Source: Pseudomonas guariconensis (lineage in GTDB: Bacteria; Pseudomonadota; Gammaproteobacteria; Pseudomonadales; Pseudomonadaceae). Taken from it: a stretch of DNA of 64,000 nucleotides. Position numbers and translations under genes: made by a program. Location of the stretch: the NCBI RefSeq assembly GCF_015680235.1, contig NZ_JADLJL010000020.1, positions 1 to 64,000 of the forward strand, in the 5' to 3' direction. A model generated the notes under the pieces. That model was not told the DNA's origin and did no database searches. It saw nothing but the letters and a program-made list of their open reading frames with translations. Within the stretch, counting starts at the first letter, position 1, and each line of letters opens with the position of its first letter. This document shows positions 26,509-35,376 of the stretch, piece after piece.

Positions 26509-28092
26509 ATGACTTCATGTGCAGGCCAACAATTCATCGGCGGTCGCCGCTGTGCTACCGGGACCGCCTCATTGCATAGCGTGGATGCGCATACCGGGCA
26601 GGCGCTGCCTGGCGCGTTTTACCAGGCTACCGAGCAAGAAGTGGATGCTGCTGCTCTAGCCGCTGCCGCTGCGTATCCAACCTACCGGGCGTTGTCCGCT
26701 GTACGTCGGGCCGAATTCCTCGACGCCATCGCCGAGGCGCTGGATGCGCTGGGCGATGATTTCATTGCTACCGTTTGTCGCGAGACCGCCTTGCCAGCAG
26801 CAAGAATCGTGGGTGAGCGGGCGCGGACCAGCGGCCAGCTGCGGCTGTTCGCCTCGGTGCTGCGCCGTGGTGATTTTGCCGGCGCGCGTATCGACCGCGC
26901 GCAGCCCCAGCGCACCCCGCTACCACGTTTGGACATCCGCCAGTGCCGCATGGGCCTGGGGCCGGTGGCGGTATTCGGTGCCAGTAACTTCCCGCTGGCG
27001 TTTTCCACCGCCGGTGGCGATACCGCCGCAGCGCTGGCTGCGGGCTGCCCGGTGGTGTTCAAGGCCCATAGCGGCCACATGGGGACTGCGCAGTGGGTGG
27101 CGGAGGCGATCGTAGCGGCCGCAGAGCGTTGTGGCATGCCAGCCGGCGTGTTCAACATGATTTTTGGCGGCGGCGTGGGTGAGGCTCTGGTCAAGCACCC
27201 CGCCATTCAGGCGGTTGGCTTCACCGGTTCGCTCAAAGGCGGTCGTGCCCTTTGCGACATGGCCGCGGCGCGTCCGCAACCGATCCCGGTATTCGCTGAA
27301 ATGAGCAGTATCAACCCGGTGTTGGTAATGCCGGGCGCGCTGGCGGTTCGTGCCGAGGCCGTGGCCCGCGAGCTGGTCGCTTCGGTGGTGCTTGGATGCG
27401 GGCAATTCTGCACCAATCCCGGCTTGGTATTGGGCATGCGTTCACCTGAGTTCAGCGCTTTTGTCGAACACCTGCGTGCGCAGGTCGCCGACCAGCCAGC
27501 GCAAACCATGCTCAACCAAGGCACCTTGGCCAGCTATGCCCATGGTGTCGCCGCCCTCAAGGCACTGCCCGGCATTCGTCACCTGGCGGGGGCAGAGCAG
27601 CAGGGCAACCAGGCCTGGCCGCAGCTGTTCGCAGCAGATGCGCGGTTGCTTCTGGATAACGAACCGTTACTGCAGGAAGAAATTTTCGGCCCGGCCACGG
27701 TAGTGGTCGAGCTGGCCGACCAGGCCCAGTTGCTGGCCGCGCTGCAGGCACTGGGTGGGCAATTGACCGCTACGTTGATCGGCGAGGAGAGCGACCTGGC
27801 TGCTGCCGCGCCACTGGTAGCGGTACTGGAGCAGAAGGCCGGTCGGCTCCTCGTCAACGGCTACCCGACTGGTGTCGAGGTCTGCGACGCCATGGTGCAC
27901 GGCGGCCCATACCCGGCCACTTCTGACAGCCGTGGCACGTCCGTCGGCACACTGTCGATCGACCGCTTCCTGCGCCCGGTGTGCTACCAGAACTTCCCCG
28001 ATGCGCTGCTGCCCGAAGCCCTGCGCGACGCCAACCCACTAGGGCTGCTGCGCCTGGTCGATGGTCAGCCCAGCCGCGAACCGATTCGCTGA
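26509..28092 (+). CDS. Aldehyde dehydrogenase, alpha-ketoglutarate-semialdehyde (2,5-dioxovalerate) type
   Basis: A 527-residue NAD(P)-dependent aldehyde dehydrogenase of the KGSADH branch. The N-terminal part ends in GPVAVFGASNFPLAFSTAGGDTAAALAAGCPVVFKAHSGH, a signature of this group. The catalytic Glu is in FAEMSSINPV (about 258-267) and the catalytic Cys in GCGQFCTNPG (about 297-306). It should oxidise 2,5-dioxopentanoate to 2-oxoglutarate, the last step of a non-phosphorylative pentose-acid route. The ATG at 26509 follows AAGGGA. The operator palindrome just upstream suggests LysR control. Confidence 0.88.
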   Translation: MTSCAGQQFIGGRRCATGTASLHSVDAHTGQALPGAFYQATEQEVDAAALAAAAAYPTYRALSAVRRAEFLDAIAEALDALGDDFIATVCRETALPAARIVGERARTSGQLRLFASVLRRGDFAGARIDRAQPQRTPLPRLDIRQCRMGLGPVAVFGASNFPLAFSTAGGDTAAALAAGCPVVFKAHSGHMGTAQWVAEAIVAAAERCGMPAGVFNMIFGGGVGEALVKHPAIQAVGFTGSLKGGRALCDMAAARPQPIPVFAEMSSINPVLVMPGALAVRAEAVARELVASVVLGCGQFCTNPGLVLGMRSPEFSAFVEHLRAQVADQPAQTMLNQGTLASYAHGVAALKALPGIRHLAGAEQQGNQAWPQLFAADARLLLDNEPLLQEEIFGPATVVVELADQAQLLAALQALGGQLTATLIGEESDLAAAAPLVAVLEQKAGRLLVNGYPTGVEVCDAMVHGGPYPATSDSRGTSVGTLSIDRFLRPVCYQNFPDALLPEALRDANPLGLLRLVDGQPSREPIR

Positions 28093-28102
28093 CAGGTACT
28101 CC

Positions 28103-28126
28103 CATCGGGCACTCGGGTGCCCGATG
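28103..28126. other. Intergenic stem-loop
   Basis: CATCGGGCAC / GTGCCCGATG is a perfect 10-bp stem with a TCGG loop between the dehydrogenase and the MFS gene. There is no T run, so it is more likely an mRNA-processing or stabilising hairpin than a terminator. Confidence 0.55.
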
Positions 28127-28176
28127 CTCTCTAAATAACAACAATCAGGCGTGCACGACATGCCAAGAGGCTGGTT

Positions 28177-29544
28177 ATGGACCATCAAGTTGTCGACCCC
28201 GTGCGCGATTCGGCTTTTGAGGATCGCACCTATCGCAAAGTCATCGTACGAATCCTGCCGGTCCTGCTGCTGTGTTACATGGCGGCCTATCTCGACCGGG
28301 TGAATATCGGCTTCGCGAAACTGAGCATGCTGGAGGACCTGCAGTTCAGTAATACGGTCTACGCCCTGGGCGCGAGCATTTTCTTCTGGGGCTACTTTCT
28401 GTTCGAGGTGCCGAGCAACCTGTTGTTGCATCGATATGGGGCGCGGTTCTGGATCGCCCGCATCATGCTGAGTTGGGCCATCATCTCCATGGCTGTGGCC
28501 TTTACCCAGCCACTGGCCGCATTCTTCCATGTCGAGTCCAGCACCATGTTCTATGTGCTGCGCTTCCTGCTCGGTATCTGTGAGGCCGGCTTCTTCCCAG
28601 GGGTGATTCTTTACCTCAACTACTGGTTCCCGACCCATCGGCAAAGCCGGGTGATGTCGGGTTTCCTGATGGCAATGCCTGTCAGCCTGACGCTCGGGGG
28701 CATTTTGTCTGGTTGGCTCATGACCAGCATGGATGGTTGGCACGGTATGGCGGGCTGGCAGTGGATGCTGCTGGTCGAGGGTGTACCGTCGGTGATCATG
28801 GCGGCCATCGTCTACTGCTGCCTGTGCGACAACATCGACAAGGCGGCCTGGTTGTCCCCGCAGGAAAAGGCGCTGCTCAAAGCCAACTTGAAGCTAGAGG
28901 CGCACGGCAAGGTTTCACGCCTCAAAGATGTCCTCTTCAGCCCACGTGTCTGGCTGCTGGTATTCATCCTGCTCACTTTCAACACAGGTTTTTATGGCCT
29001 GGCCTTCTGGATGCCGTCGATCATCAAGAGCGCGGGAGTGACCAGCAGCCTGGAAATCGGTTTGCTGACGGCTATCCCTTACGGCGTGGCAGTGCTCGCC
29101 ATGTTCCTCAACGCACGCCACTCCAATCGCACGGGCGAACGTCGGCTGCACGCCGCGATCCCGGCGTTCATCGGTGGCTGCGGGCTGATCCTCAGCGCCG
29201 CTTTCGCACAGAACGTTGTCCTTTCCATCGTGTTCCTGACCGTGGCGGCATCCGGGGTGCTTAGCCTGATGCCCATCTTCTGGACGCTGCCGGGCACGGT
29301 GCTCTCAGGTGTCGCAGCGGCGGCAGGCATTGGCATGATCAACGCGTTCGGCAACCTGTCCGGTTTCACCGGTTCGATGATTACAGCAGTGGCCGAGAAC
29401 CTCACCGGCGACATCAACAACGGCACCTATGTGCTGGGCCTGTGCTTGTTCATCAGTGGCGCATTGATCATGGCGATTCCCGCCGCGATGTTGAAGCGAC
29501 CCGACTCGCAGCCCCGTGCACAGTTGAACCTGGAGACAGCATGA
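28177..29544 (+). CDS. MFS transporter, anion:cation symporter (ACS) family
   Basis: A 455-residue inner-membrane transporter with about twelve helices. VLLLCYMAAYLDRVNIGFAKLSMLEDLQFS and the LFEVPSNLLLHRYGARFWIARIM segment identify the ACS family, whose members (GudP, ExuT, tartrate and NicT carriers) move organic and sugar acids. The start of the next gene overlaps the stop by four bases (ATGA), so the two are coupled. The locus thus holds two carriers of different MFS families, perhaps for different stereoisomers or for import and overflow. Confidence 0.88.
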   Translation: MDHQVVDPVRDSAFEDRTYRKVIVRILPVLLLCYMAAYLDRVNIGFAKLSMLEDLQFSNTVYALGASIFFWGYFLFEVPSNLLLHRYGARFWIARIMLSWAIISMAVAFTQPLAAFFHVESSTMFYVLRFLLGICEAGFFPGVILYLNYWFPTHRQSRVMSGFLMAMPVSLTLGGILSGWLMTSMDGWHGMAGWQWMLLVEGVPSVIMAAIVYCCLCDNIDKAAWLSPQEKALLKANLKLEAHGKVSRLKDVLFSPRVWLLVFILLTFNTGFYGLAFWMPSIIKSAGVTSSLEIGLLTAIPYGVAVLAMFLNARHSNRTGERRLHAAIPAFIGGCGLILSAAFAQNVVLSIVFLTVAASGVLSLMPIFWTLPGTVLSGVAAAAGIGMINAFGNLSGFTGSMITAVAENLTGDINNGTYVLGLCLFISGALIMAIPAAMLKRPDSQPRAQLNLETA

Positions 29545-30479
29545 GCATCAACCACGGAACAAGCCTGCGCCAGGCGCTGCTGATGTTGGCGCCGTTGCTC
29601 GACCAGCACGAAAGCCAGCTCGCCCAGCAGTTCGACCTGGTACGCGCTTTTGATCCACATGCTCTGGAGGCTGTTCTAGCCGACCGGCCGGAACGTTTCC
29701 GTGCGCTGGTGACCAACGGCGTGGTGGGGGTGCCAACCCCAGTCATGCGCACACTGGTCAACCTTTCACTGATCGCTGTGAACGGTGTGGGCGTTGATGG
29801 CATTGATCTGGACCAGGCGAACGCCCGCGGCATTCTGGTTGAGACGACGGTCGATCTCCTCACGGATGCCGTGGCCGACCAGGCTGTAGCTTTGCTCTTG
29901 TGCCTGCTGCGCCAGGTTTGCGTGGCTGACCGCTTCGTCCGGGCCGGCAGCTGGCGCGAGGGCGCCTTCCCCTTGCTAGGCACCACGTTGCGCGGGCAGC
30001 GTGTCGGCATCATAGGCCTTGGCCGTATCGGTCAAGCGATTGCCAGTCGCCTATTGCCGTTCGGCGTCAAGTTGGCGTATCACAACCGCAATGAGCTACA
30101 GGGCTGCAGTTACGCCTATCACCCCGACGCCCGCAGCCTGGCTGCGGACAGCGACATTCTTATCGTCGCCGCCGCAGGCGGAAATGCGACGTCACGCCTG
30201 GTCAATGCGCCAGTGCTGGAAGCGCTTGGCGCGAAAGGGGTGATCGTAAACGTGGCGCGGGGAAGCGTGATCGACGAAGCGGAGCTGGTTGCTCGATTGC
30301 AGGATCGGCGACTTGCGGGGGCAGCCTTGGACGTGTTTGCAGATGAACCGCAAGTGCCCCCCAGCTTGTTTGACCTGGATAACGTAGTGCTTCAGCCGCA
30401 CATAGGCAGCGCTACGCTGCAGACCAGGAGGGCGATGGGCGACTGCGTTGTCAATGCGGTTTGTCGCAGTATGCTTTGA
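29541..30479 (+). CDS. D-2-hydroxyacid dehydrogenase (glyoxylate/hydroxypyruvate reductase type)
   Basis: A 312-residue NAD(P)-dependent reductase. It has a catalytic-domain N-terminus and a Rossmann domain with VGIIGLGRIGQAIASRLLPFG (about 155-175). The catalytic triad is visible: Arg in VNVARGSVIDEAEL, Glu in DVFADEPQVP and His in LQPHIGSAT. By family it interconverts 2-keto and D-2-hydroxy acids such as glyoxylate/glycolate or tartronate semialdehyde. The start overlaps the preceding MFS stop (ATGA). In the locus it may reduce a 2-keto sugar acid or by-product (inference). Confidence 0.88.
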   Translation: MSINHGTSLRQALLMLAPLLDQHESQLAQQFDLVRAFDPHALEAVLADRPERFRALVTNGVVGVPTPVMRTLVNLSLIAVNGVGVDGIDLDQANARGILVETTVDLLTDAVADQAVALLLCLLRQVCVADRFVRAGSWREGAFPLLGTTLRGQRVGIIGLGRIGQAIASRLLPFGVKLAYHNRNELQGCSYAYHPDARSLAADSDILIVAAAGGNATSRLVNAPVLEALGAKGVIVNVARGSVIDEAELVARLQDRRLAGAALDVFADEPQVPPSLFDLDNVVLQPHIGSATLQTRRAMGDCVVNAVCRSML

Positions 30480-30558
30480 AGGCGATCACACAGCCCTGAG
30501 GAATTGCACCTGTAGCAAGCCCGCACTTTGCCTTCCAGGAACCGACTAGAGGCCCGTT

Positions 30559-31002
30559 ATGACCGATGACAGCAACGATGACCGTCCACTCTACCAAGCG
30601 GCCTGCCATTGCGGGACTGTCCGCTTTACCGTGCGCCTGACCGATGGTTTGCGTACCGCGCGCAGGTGTAACTGCTCGCTCTGTCGTATGCGGGGTGCCG
30701 TAGCGGTATCGGCCAACCTGAACGACCTCACGGTCACCCAGGGGAAAGAGGCGCTCACCCTCTATCAGTTCAATACACGCGAAGCAAAGCATTACTTCTG
30801 CTCCAAGTGCGGCATCTACACGTTCCACCAACGCCGTTCTGCGCCGGACCAGTACGGCGTCAACGTGGCGTGTATCGAGGGAATGAGCCCGTTCGACTTC
30901 CCGGAAGTGCCTGTCAATGAGGGCCGTAATCATCCCAAAGACCGCGTGGAGGGCGGCTCAGGCATTGCCGGGTGGCTGCGTTATGCGCGACATGTTGAGT
31001 GA
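30559..31002 (+). CDS. GFA family (glutathione-dependent formaldehyde-activating-like) protein
   Basis: A 147-residue zinc-binding protein with the Mss4-like fold of the GFA family. The zinc ligands are visible as AACHCGTVRF (about 16-25), RCNCSLCR (about 38-45) and YFCSKCGIYTFH (about 81-92). Most GFA relatives are not true formaldehyde activators, so substrate and role are open. It stands 79 bases after the dehydrogenase gene and may be outside that operon. Confidence 0.85.
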   Translation: MTDDSNDDRPLYQAACHCGTVRFTVRLTDGLRTARRCNCSLCRMRGAVAVSANLNDLTVTQGKEALTLYQFNTREAKHYFCSKCGIYTFHQRRSAPDQYGVNVACIEGMSPFDFPEVPVNEGRNHPKDRVEGGSGIAGWLRYARHVE

Positions 31003-31136
31003 CTTCGTGGCCTCAAAAGGTCACTCATAACAGGCCTGCGACGGCGCAAGTTTTCGGATGTGTTTTCGCCCCAGCGGACGATACTTCTCTATACGCAGGC
31101 GTGTTCCTGGTGGCGCACGCCGCTAGGAGGTGTCTG

Positions 31137-32066
31137 ATGAACAAACTGACAATCGTGGGTGCCGGACTGGTCGGCGAGGCGGCAGCGCAAATCATCGCTC
31201 GGGATGAGTTATGCCGTGAGCTGGTGTTGATGGACGTTCAGGGTGAGCTGGCGCAGGGGAAGGCGCTGGATGTGTGGCAGGCTGCTGTAGAGTCCGGGTC
31301 TGATACCCGTGTCTACGGCGGGGCCAACGCCCAGATGCTGGAGGGCTCCGAGCTGGTGGTCATCACTGCAGGCGTTCCGCGCAAGCCAGGCCAGTCGCGT
31401 CAGGATGTGCTGAGTACCAACTTGCCCATCCTCGACAGCATCATGGCCGATATCAAACAGCATGCACCTACGGCAACGGTGCTGGTGGTGTCCAACCCAG
31501 TCGACGTGCTCACTTACCGGGCCTGGAGCATCAGCGGCCTGGGGCGCGACAAGGTGTTCGGGCAGGCCGGCGTGTTGGACACTGCCCGCATGAAGTGCTT
31601 CATCGCCGAGCAAACCGGGTTTTCGGCCCGGGACATCACGGCGCTGGTGCTGGGCGGGCATGGTGACAGCATGGTGCCGCTGATGCGCTACTGCCAGATC
31701 GGCTCGGTGCCGTTGTCGCACTTCTTGAGCAATGAGCAGATCGAGCAAATTGTCGAGCGTACGCGCAAAGGTGGGGGTGAGATCCTCGGCCTGAAGAAAC
31801 TGGGCAGCGCCTGCGATGCGCCGGGTGTGGCCATTGCCCAGATGGTCGATGCGATCGCCAATCGACGAAACCGCATTTTGCCGGCGGTGGCCATTTTGCA
31901 GGGCGAGTACGGGCGTCACGACATCGCCATGGGCGTGCCTTGTGTACTGGCAGAGCAGGGACTGGCGCGGGTGATCGAGTTGCCGCTGGATGTGCAGGAG
32001 CAGGTGATGTTTGACCACTCTGCAGATCAGGTGGCGCGGGATATTGCTGAGATGAAAGCGTTGTGA
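31137..32066 (+). CDS. mdh: Malate dehydrogenase (LDH-like type)
   Basis: A 309-residue NAD-dependent dehydrogenase of the lactate/malate family. VGAGLVGEAAAQIIA is the NAD-binding loop. GVPRKPGQSRQDVLSTN carries the Arg that selects dicarboxylates over lactate, VVSNPVDVLTYRAW follows, and the catalytic His lies in LGGHGDSMVPL (about 175). It should interconvert malate and oxaloacetate. TAGGAGG sits before the ATG at 31137; the longer frame upstream is not family-like. It is the last core gene before the variable segment. Confidence 0.88.
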   Translation: MNKLTIVGAGLVGEAAAQIIARDELCRELVLMDVQGELAQGKALDVWQAAVESGSDTRVYGGANAQMLEGSELVVITAGVPRKPGQSRQDVLSTNLPILDSIMADIKQHAPTATVLVVSNPVDVLTYRAWSISGLGRDKVFGQAGVLDTARMKCFIAEQTGFSARDITALVLGGHGDSMVPLMRYCQIGSVPLSHFLSNEQIEQIVERTRKGGGEILGLKKLGSACDAPGVAIAQMVDAIANRRNRILPAVAILQGEYGRHDIAMGVPCVLAEQGLARVIELPLDVQEQVMFDHSADQVARDIAEMKAL

Positions 32067-32739
32067 GTGAGGTAGGGGTTGGGTGCTGACGATTAAGATC
32101 CGGGCGGAATGGGCACGGGGAGCGAGTCAATGTATCAGCCGGGGTGCTGCCCTATGTCTGGGTAATAGCTGCTGCTGCCAGCCTGCGGATGTCTTCAGGC
32201 AAGTCCAGCGGCAGCGGCAATACCACCAGTGAGTTGCGCGTGGCGGCGCTGAAGATTTACCGCGCGTGGCTCGCTGGGCTCTCGGCGCAGTAGGTGCGCC
32301 GAGAGCAAACCGAGCAGCGGCGCCGCGGGCCGAATCCAGCTGATTGCCACGTCCGCGCTCTTCGTGCAGCTTCTGGACCTGCGCAGGGCGTGCTTGTTGG
32401 AAGGGAATGGTTTCATGTTAGACGCCTGATATGCCCCACAGGAATATCATTTGTCAGTGGCATACCGAAAATAATGTTAGTTCCGAATAGCGCAACGCCC
32501 CAAAAAATGGGGCTCTGTGAGGTATTTGTTGGGCCGGGGTAAGTTGAAATGTGTCCGTATCTATCTGTTTTTTCTGATTATTAATTTATTGGCCAACTTG
32601 CTTGGAATACCAGTTGGAACGCTGTGTGGTCTGGATTCCGATGGAGGTGCTTTTTGAGCACTTTTTTGTGCGGCAGCAAACAGATTGGCAGTTCCGGTAT
32701 TCAATCAACACCGGGACGTGGGTAGGCATGGGGGCCGGA
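32067..32739. other. Intergenic stretch at the left edge of the variable region
   Basis: There is no gene I can support in these 673 bases. A perfect 12-bp stem-loop lies at 32278-32306 (GCTCTCGGCGCA / TGCGCCGAGAGC, loop GTAGG). A GCCCC-AAAAAAT-GGGGC hairpin lies near 32495-32515 and a terminator-like hairpin near 32647. Base composition falls to AT-rich on the right half. Short ORFs across the left half resemble no family I know and may be remnants. Confidence 0.5.
32647..32667 (+). terminator. Weak intrinsic terminator candidate
   Basis: GTGCT / AGCAC stem of 5 bp with a TTTTG loop, followed by TTTTTT. It is about 580 bases beyond the malate dehydrogenase stop, so its client is unclear. 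Confidence 0.35.
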
Positions 32740-33942
32740 TCAATTCGGTTTGGCTACCGTCGCAGCATTCTTGCTTAATACAGGAGCGGCTACATGCACC
32801 TTGGCCTCGGACAAGGCAATACAGCGATGTGCGTAGCTGTCGATCTCTTTCAAAGCGATATTTCGGTAGCTAGCGGGACAGATCAACAACATATCGCCGA
32901 AGCGGAACTGACGAAACCCCCTGACGCTGTACAAACCATTCGGCCCCTCGTAGCTCTCCAGTTGCCACGGGGAGCTACTGAATACCTCCTTCGGATAATC
33001 CTTTTCGTTCAACACATAGCTCAGCTCGGTATTGTCCCTGATTTTGATCAGATTGGCGGCGGAATAAACCCACAGGTCCAAGAGGGCCGGCAACAGCATG
33101 GCATTGACGAAGATGCACCCGAGCAGCACCAGTGCGGCTCGGCCGGTGCGCTGCATCGCATTGCCGTTTGTCAAATAAAAGACGAGGACTGGCGCTAGGT
33201 AGAGGCACATTATCAATAAGCAGAGGGCGATAGCCCCGAATGCCTCTTCGTCGCTCTCTCCGCCTCGCCACGTCATGATGGTTAGCTGGGCGGGCATGAC
33301 TCCACTCACCGAAGTAAACGCGAGCAACGTACCTAGCCAGCCAACGAGGGCTGTGTAATAGAGTTTGCGATGCGAGGGTTTGCGGGGACCAGGCGGCAGC
33401 TCCAGTACTTTGTTGTGCAGGGGCGCATCGCGGCGAAGCAGAACTATCACGGCACAAGCGGCAGCGACTACGACGATAGGGAAGAAGTAGCCTGGGGCCA
33501 TGGTGTAATCAAAGAGGGCCCCCAGCAGGTTGAGCGATAGCAGTAAGTAGCCCCCGCCTACGATGAGGCCAAAGCGTAAGGCGAGCCTCTTTTCCAACTC
33601 TCTGTCAACGGTGCATACAGACATGCTCAACGTGAAGACCAAAGACGGCACCGATACGATGAGCAGCAGCGACGCGAGTATCAGCAGGCTGAAGAATAAC
33701 CAGGCGACGAGGTTCGAAGGGTTCCCTAACGAACTCAGGATCAACTCGGGGTGATGGATTACCCAGAGGTACTTGGTGAGGAGTGAGATTGAGATAAGCG
33801 TTGAAACTACCGGCAGCCACCATTTGATATCGGCGAGGAGTTTGAATAATGCTTGCCGGGGGCTGCTGGAGGCGGAGGGGCCGGGCGGTGAAGCGGGGGA
33901 TGGGTTTTGAGGGATGGTTGTGGGGGGAGATACGGGTGCCAT
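32740..33942 (-). CDS. Polytopic membrane protein of unknown function
   Basis: A protein of about 400 residues with a proline/serine-rich cytoplasmic N-terminus and about seven or eight hydrophobic segments (for example WWLPVVSTLISISLLTKYLW, LVAWLFFSLLILASLLLIVSVPSLVFTLSMSV, YFFPIVVVAAACAVIVLL, LVLLGCIFVNAMLLPALLDLW). A soluble C-terminal domain of about 110 residues follows (FSSSPWQLESYEGPNGLYSVRGFRQF onward). I do not recognise the family. The ATG at 33942 is preferred; a TTG 26 codons upstream is an alternative. It lies at the edge of the defence segment, but I see no evidence that it is a defence gene. Confidence 0.7.
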   Translation of the reverse strand: MAPVSPPTTIPQNPSPASPPGPSASSSPRQALFKLLADIKWWLPVVSTLISISLLTKYLWVIHHPELILSSLGNPSNLVAWLFFSLLILASLLLIVSVPSLVFTLSMSVCTVDRELEKRLALRFGLIVGGGYLLLSLNLLGALFDYTMAPGYFFPIVVVAAACAVIVLLRRDAPLHNKVLELPPGPRKPSHRKLYYTALVGWLGTLLAFTSVSGVMPAQLTIMTWRGGESDEEAFGAIALCLLIMCLYLAPVLVFYLTNGNAMQRTGRAALVLLGCIFVNAMLLPALLDLWVYSAANLIKIRDNTELSYVLNEKDYPKEVFSSSPWQLESYEGPNGLYSVRGFRQFRFGDMLLICPASYRNIALKEIDSYAHRCIALSEAKVHVAAPVLSKNAATVAKPN

Positions 33943-34252
33943 GAGCGTGTGTTTCTTCCTAGTTTTCGTGGTTCTGAACACAAGGTAAAGTCTCGGGAAT
34001 CTTTGTATCTGATTATTCAAATCATCTAGGGTGGGCCCGAATTGAGCAGAGTGCCTAGTCTGTTTCCTGTCAACGAGTCAGAAGCACGGCACGCCCAAGA
34101 ATAGAGCCTGCCGTATCCACCAATTTCTTAGCCAGGATGAATTCCGCGACCGTGCGCCTGACTTGCTATCCGTTTGGCTGAGCAGATTACAGGTGGTGAT
34201 TGAGATCGCTAGGTGCCAGAGCCGATATCCTGTCCGCAAATGAGTCGAATGA
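33943..34252. other. Intergenic stretch, nothing recognised
   Basis: 310 bases between the membrane-protein gene and the stop of the nuclease gene. I see no ORF, repeat, hairpin with a T run, or promoter that stands out. Confidence 0.5.
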
Positions 34253-35341
34253 TCATTGCGCCTTGTTGAACAAACGCACCTTCAACCGCTCTATCGTCCA
34301 ACGCCACTTGGGTGTGGTTGGGCGGCAGACGGTGTTTTGGTTGCCGAACAGACCGACTTCCTTTATGGCCTGTTCAACTGGCACGGTCTGCAGCCATGCC
34401 ACAGGCACGAAGTACTCGCACAGCGCTGGGTCGTTGCTGTATTCGGCGTGGTAGGTACCACGTTTGGCGGCTTGCAGCACCGGCGTGTCGACGCCGTTGT
34501 AGGGCACGGTGAAGTCTGCCGCCGCTGTGGCCCGCCCGGTTACGCGGCCGACGCCGACGTAGCCCTGCTGCGGAATGTTGACCCACACCCGGTCGCCGGG
34601 GGCGAGCATCTTCAGGCTGTTGCTGTACCAAGTGCCGCCACCGCCACAGATAAATCCAAAGGCTTGCGCATCCAGCCAGGAACGTGTGGAACTGTGGCCA
34701 AACGAGCAATAGAACTCACCATTCCACGGCTCGCTCGGGCCATCGTTGCGGGTGTTGCTGGCATTGGCCTGGGTTTCCACAGGGTCGAGCAGCCAGGAGC
34801 GGCTGATCAGCTGTTGCGCGCCGAATTGAAACACCTGAAAGCACAGCACGTTGATGGCGATATCCCGCTCGCTGAGGTACGCCACGATACGCTCGGTGCT
34901 GGCGTCCAGCCCGGACGCGACGATGATGATCTGGTGGCTTTGGTTGAGCGCCTCTTCATCCAGCGGCAGGCCGAAGTAGGCATGAAAGTCCGCCGCCAAA
35001 TCGGCGTTCTGGCGATAGCGTTTGTAGATGGCGGCAATATCCTCGGCGGCCAGTTTTTCCACCCAAGAGGCATAGTCCAGCGCCTGCGCCACCACATCAC
35101 GTGGGGTGCGGTCGCGCTTGAGTTCGATCAGCACTAGGGAGGCATCCGGGGCGATGGCCAGCAGATCGATCCGTCCTCCTAGTCCAGTGCTTTCCTGACG
35201 GCCGATCAGCATCCATTCGTCCGACAGCAGCCGTGGAGCGCTGGCGATCATGTCTTCCAGCAATTGCTCGCTGGGGAGGATGCACTCATTCAACTGGCTG
35301 GGTTGGCCACCGACCGTCCAGATTTGCGTTTTGATGGTCAT
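34253..35341 (-). CDS. Putative PD-(D/E)XK nuclease with C-terminal PUA/EVE-like domain
   Basis: A 362-residue protein of two halves. The N-terminal half (about 20-130) has the full NucS/DUF91-type PD-(D/E)XK series: an acidic residue in the first helix (LLEDMIAS), the Asp in LGGRIDLLAIAP, the Glu-x-Lys in LVLIELKRD, and the QxxxY-type motif AQALDYASW. The C-terminal half (about 215-350) contains WLDAQAFGFICGGGGTW and LAPGDRVWVNIPQQGYVGVGRVTG, which look like a PUA/EVE-type barrel that reads modified bases (inference). It starts 35 bases after hsdS on the same strand and so belongs to the hsd operon. A modification-dependent nuclease is plausible; function is unproven. Confidence 0.75.
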   Translation of the reverse strand: MTIKTQIWTVGGQPSQLNECILPSEQLLEDMIASAPRLLSDEWMLIGRQESTGLGGRIDLLAIAPDASLVLIELKRDRTPRDVVAQALDYASWVEKLAAEDIAAIYKRYRQNADLAADFHAYFGLPLDEEALNQSHQIIIVASGLDASTERIVAYLSERDIAINVLCFQVFQFGAQQLISRSWLLDPVETQANASNTRNDGPSEPWNGEFYCSFGHSSTRSWLDAQAFGFICGGGGTWYSNSLKMLAPGDRVWVNIPQQGYVGVGRVTGRATAAADFTVPYNGVDTPVLQAAKRGTYHAEYSNDPALCEYFVPVAWLQTVPVEQAIKEVGLFGNQNTVCRPTTPKWRWTIERLKVRLFNKAQ

Positions 35342-35376
35342 GGCGTTGTCCTTAACGTAATGCAGCCTGCGAGCCG

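Noticed and set aside
32195..32542. Short ORFs on both strands at the left edge of the variable region
   Set aside because: They overlap each other across a perfect hairpin and resemble no protein family; a gene remnant is possible but cannot be supported.
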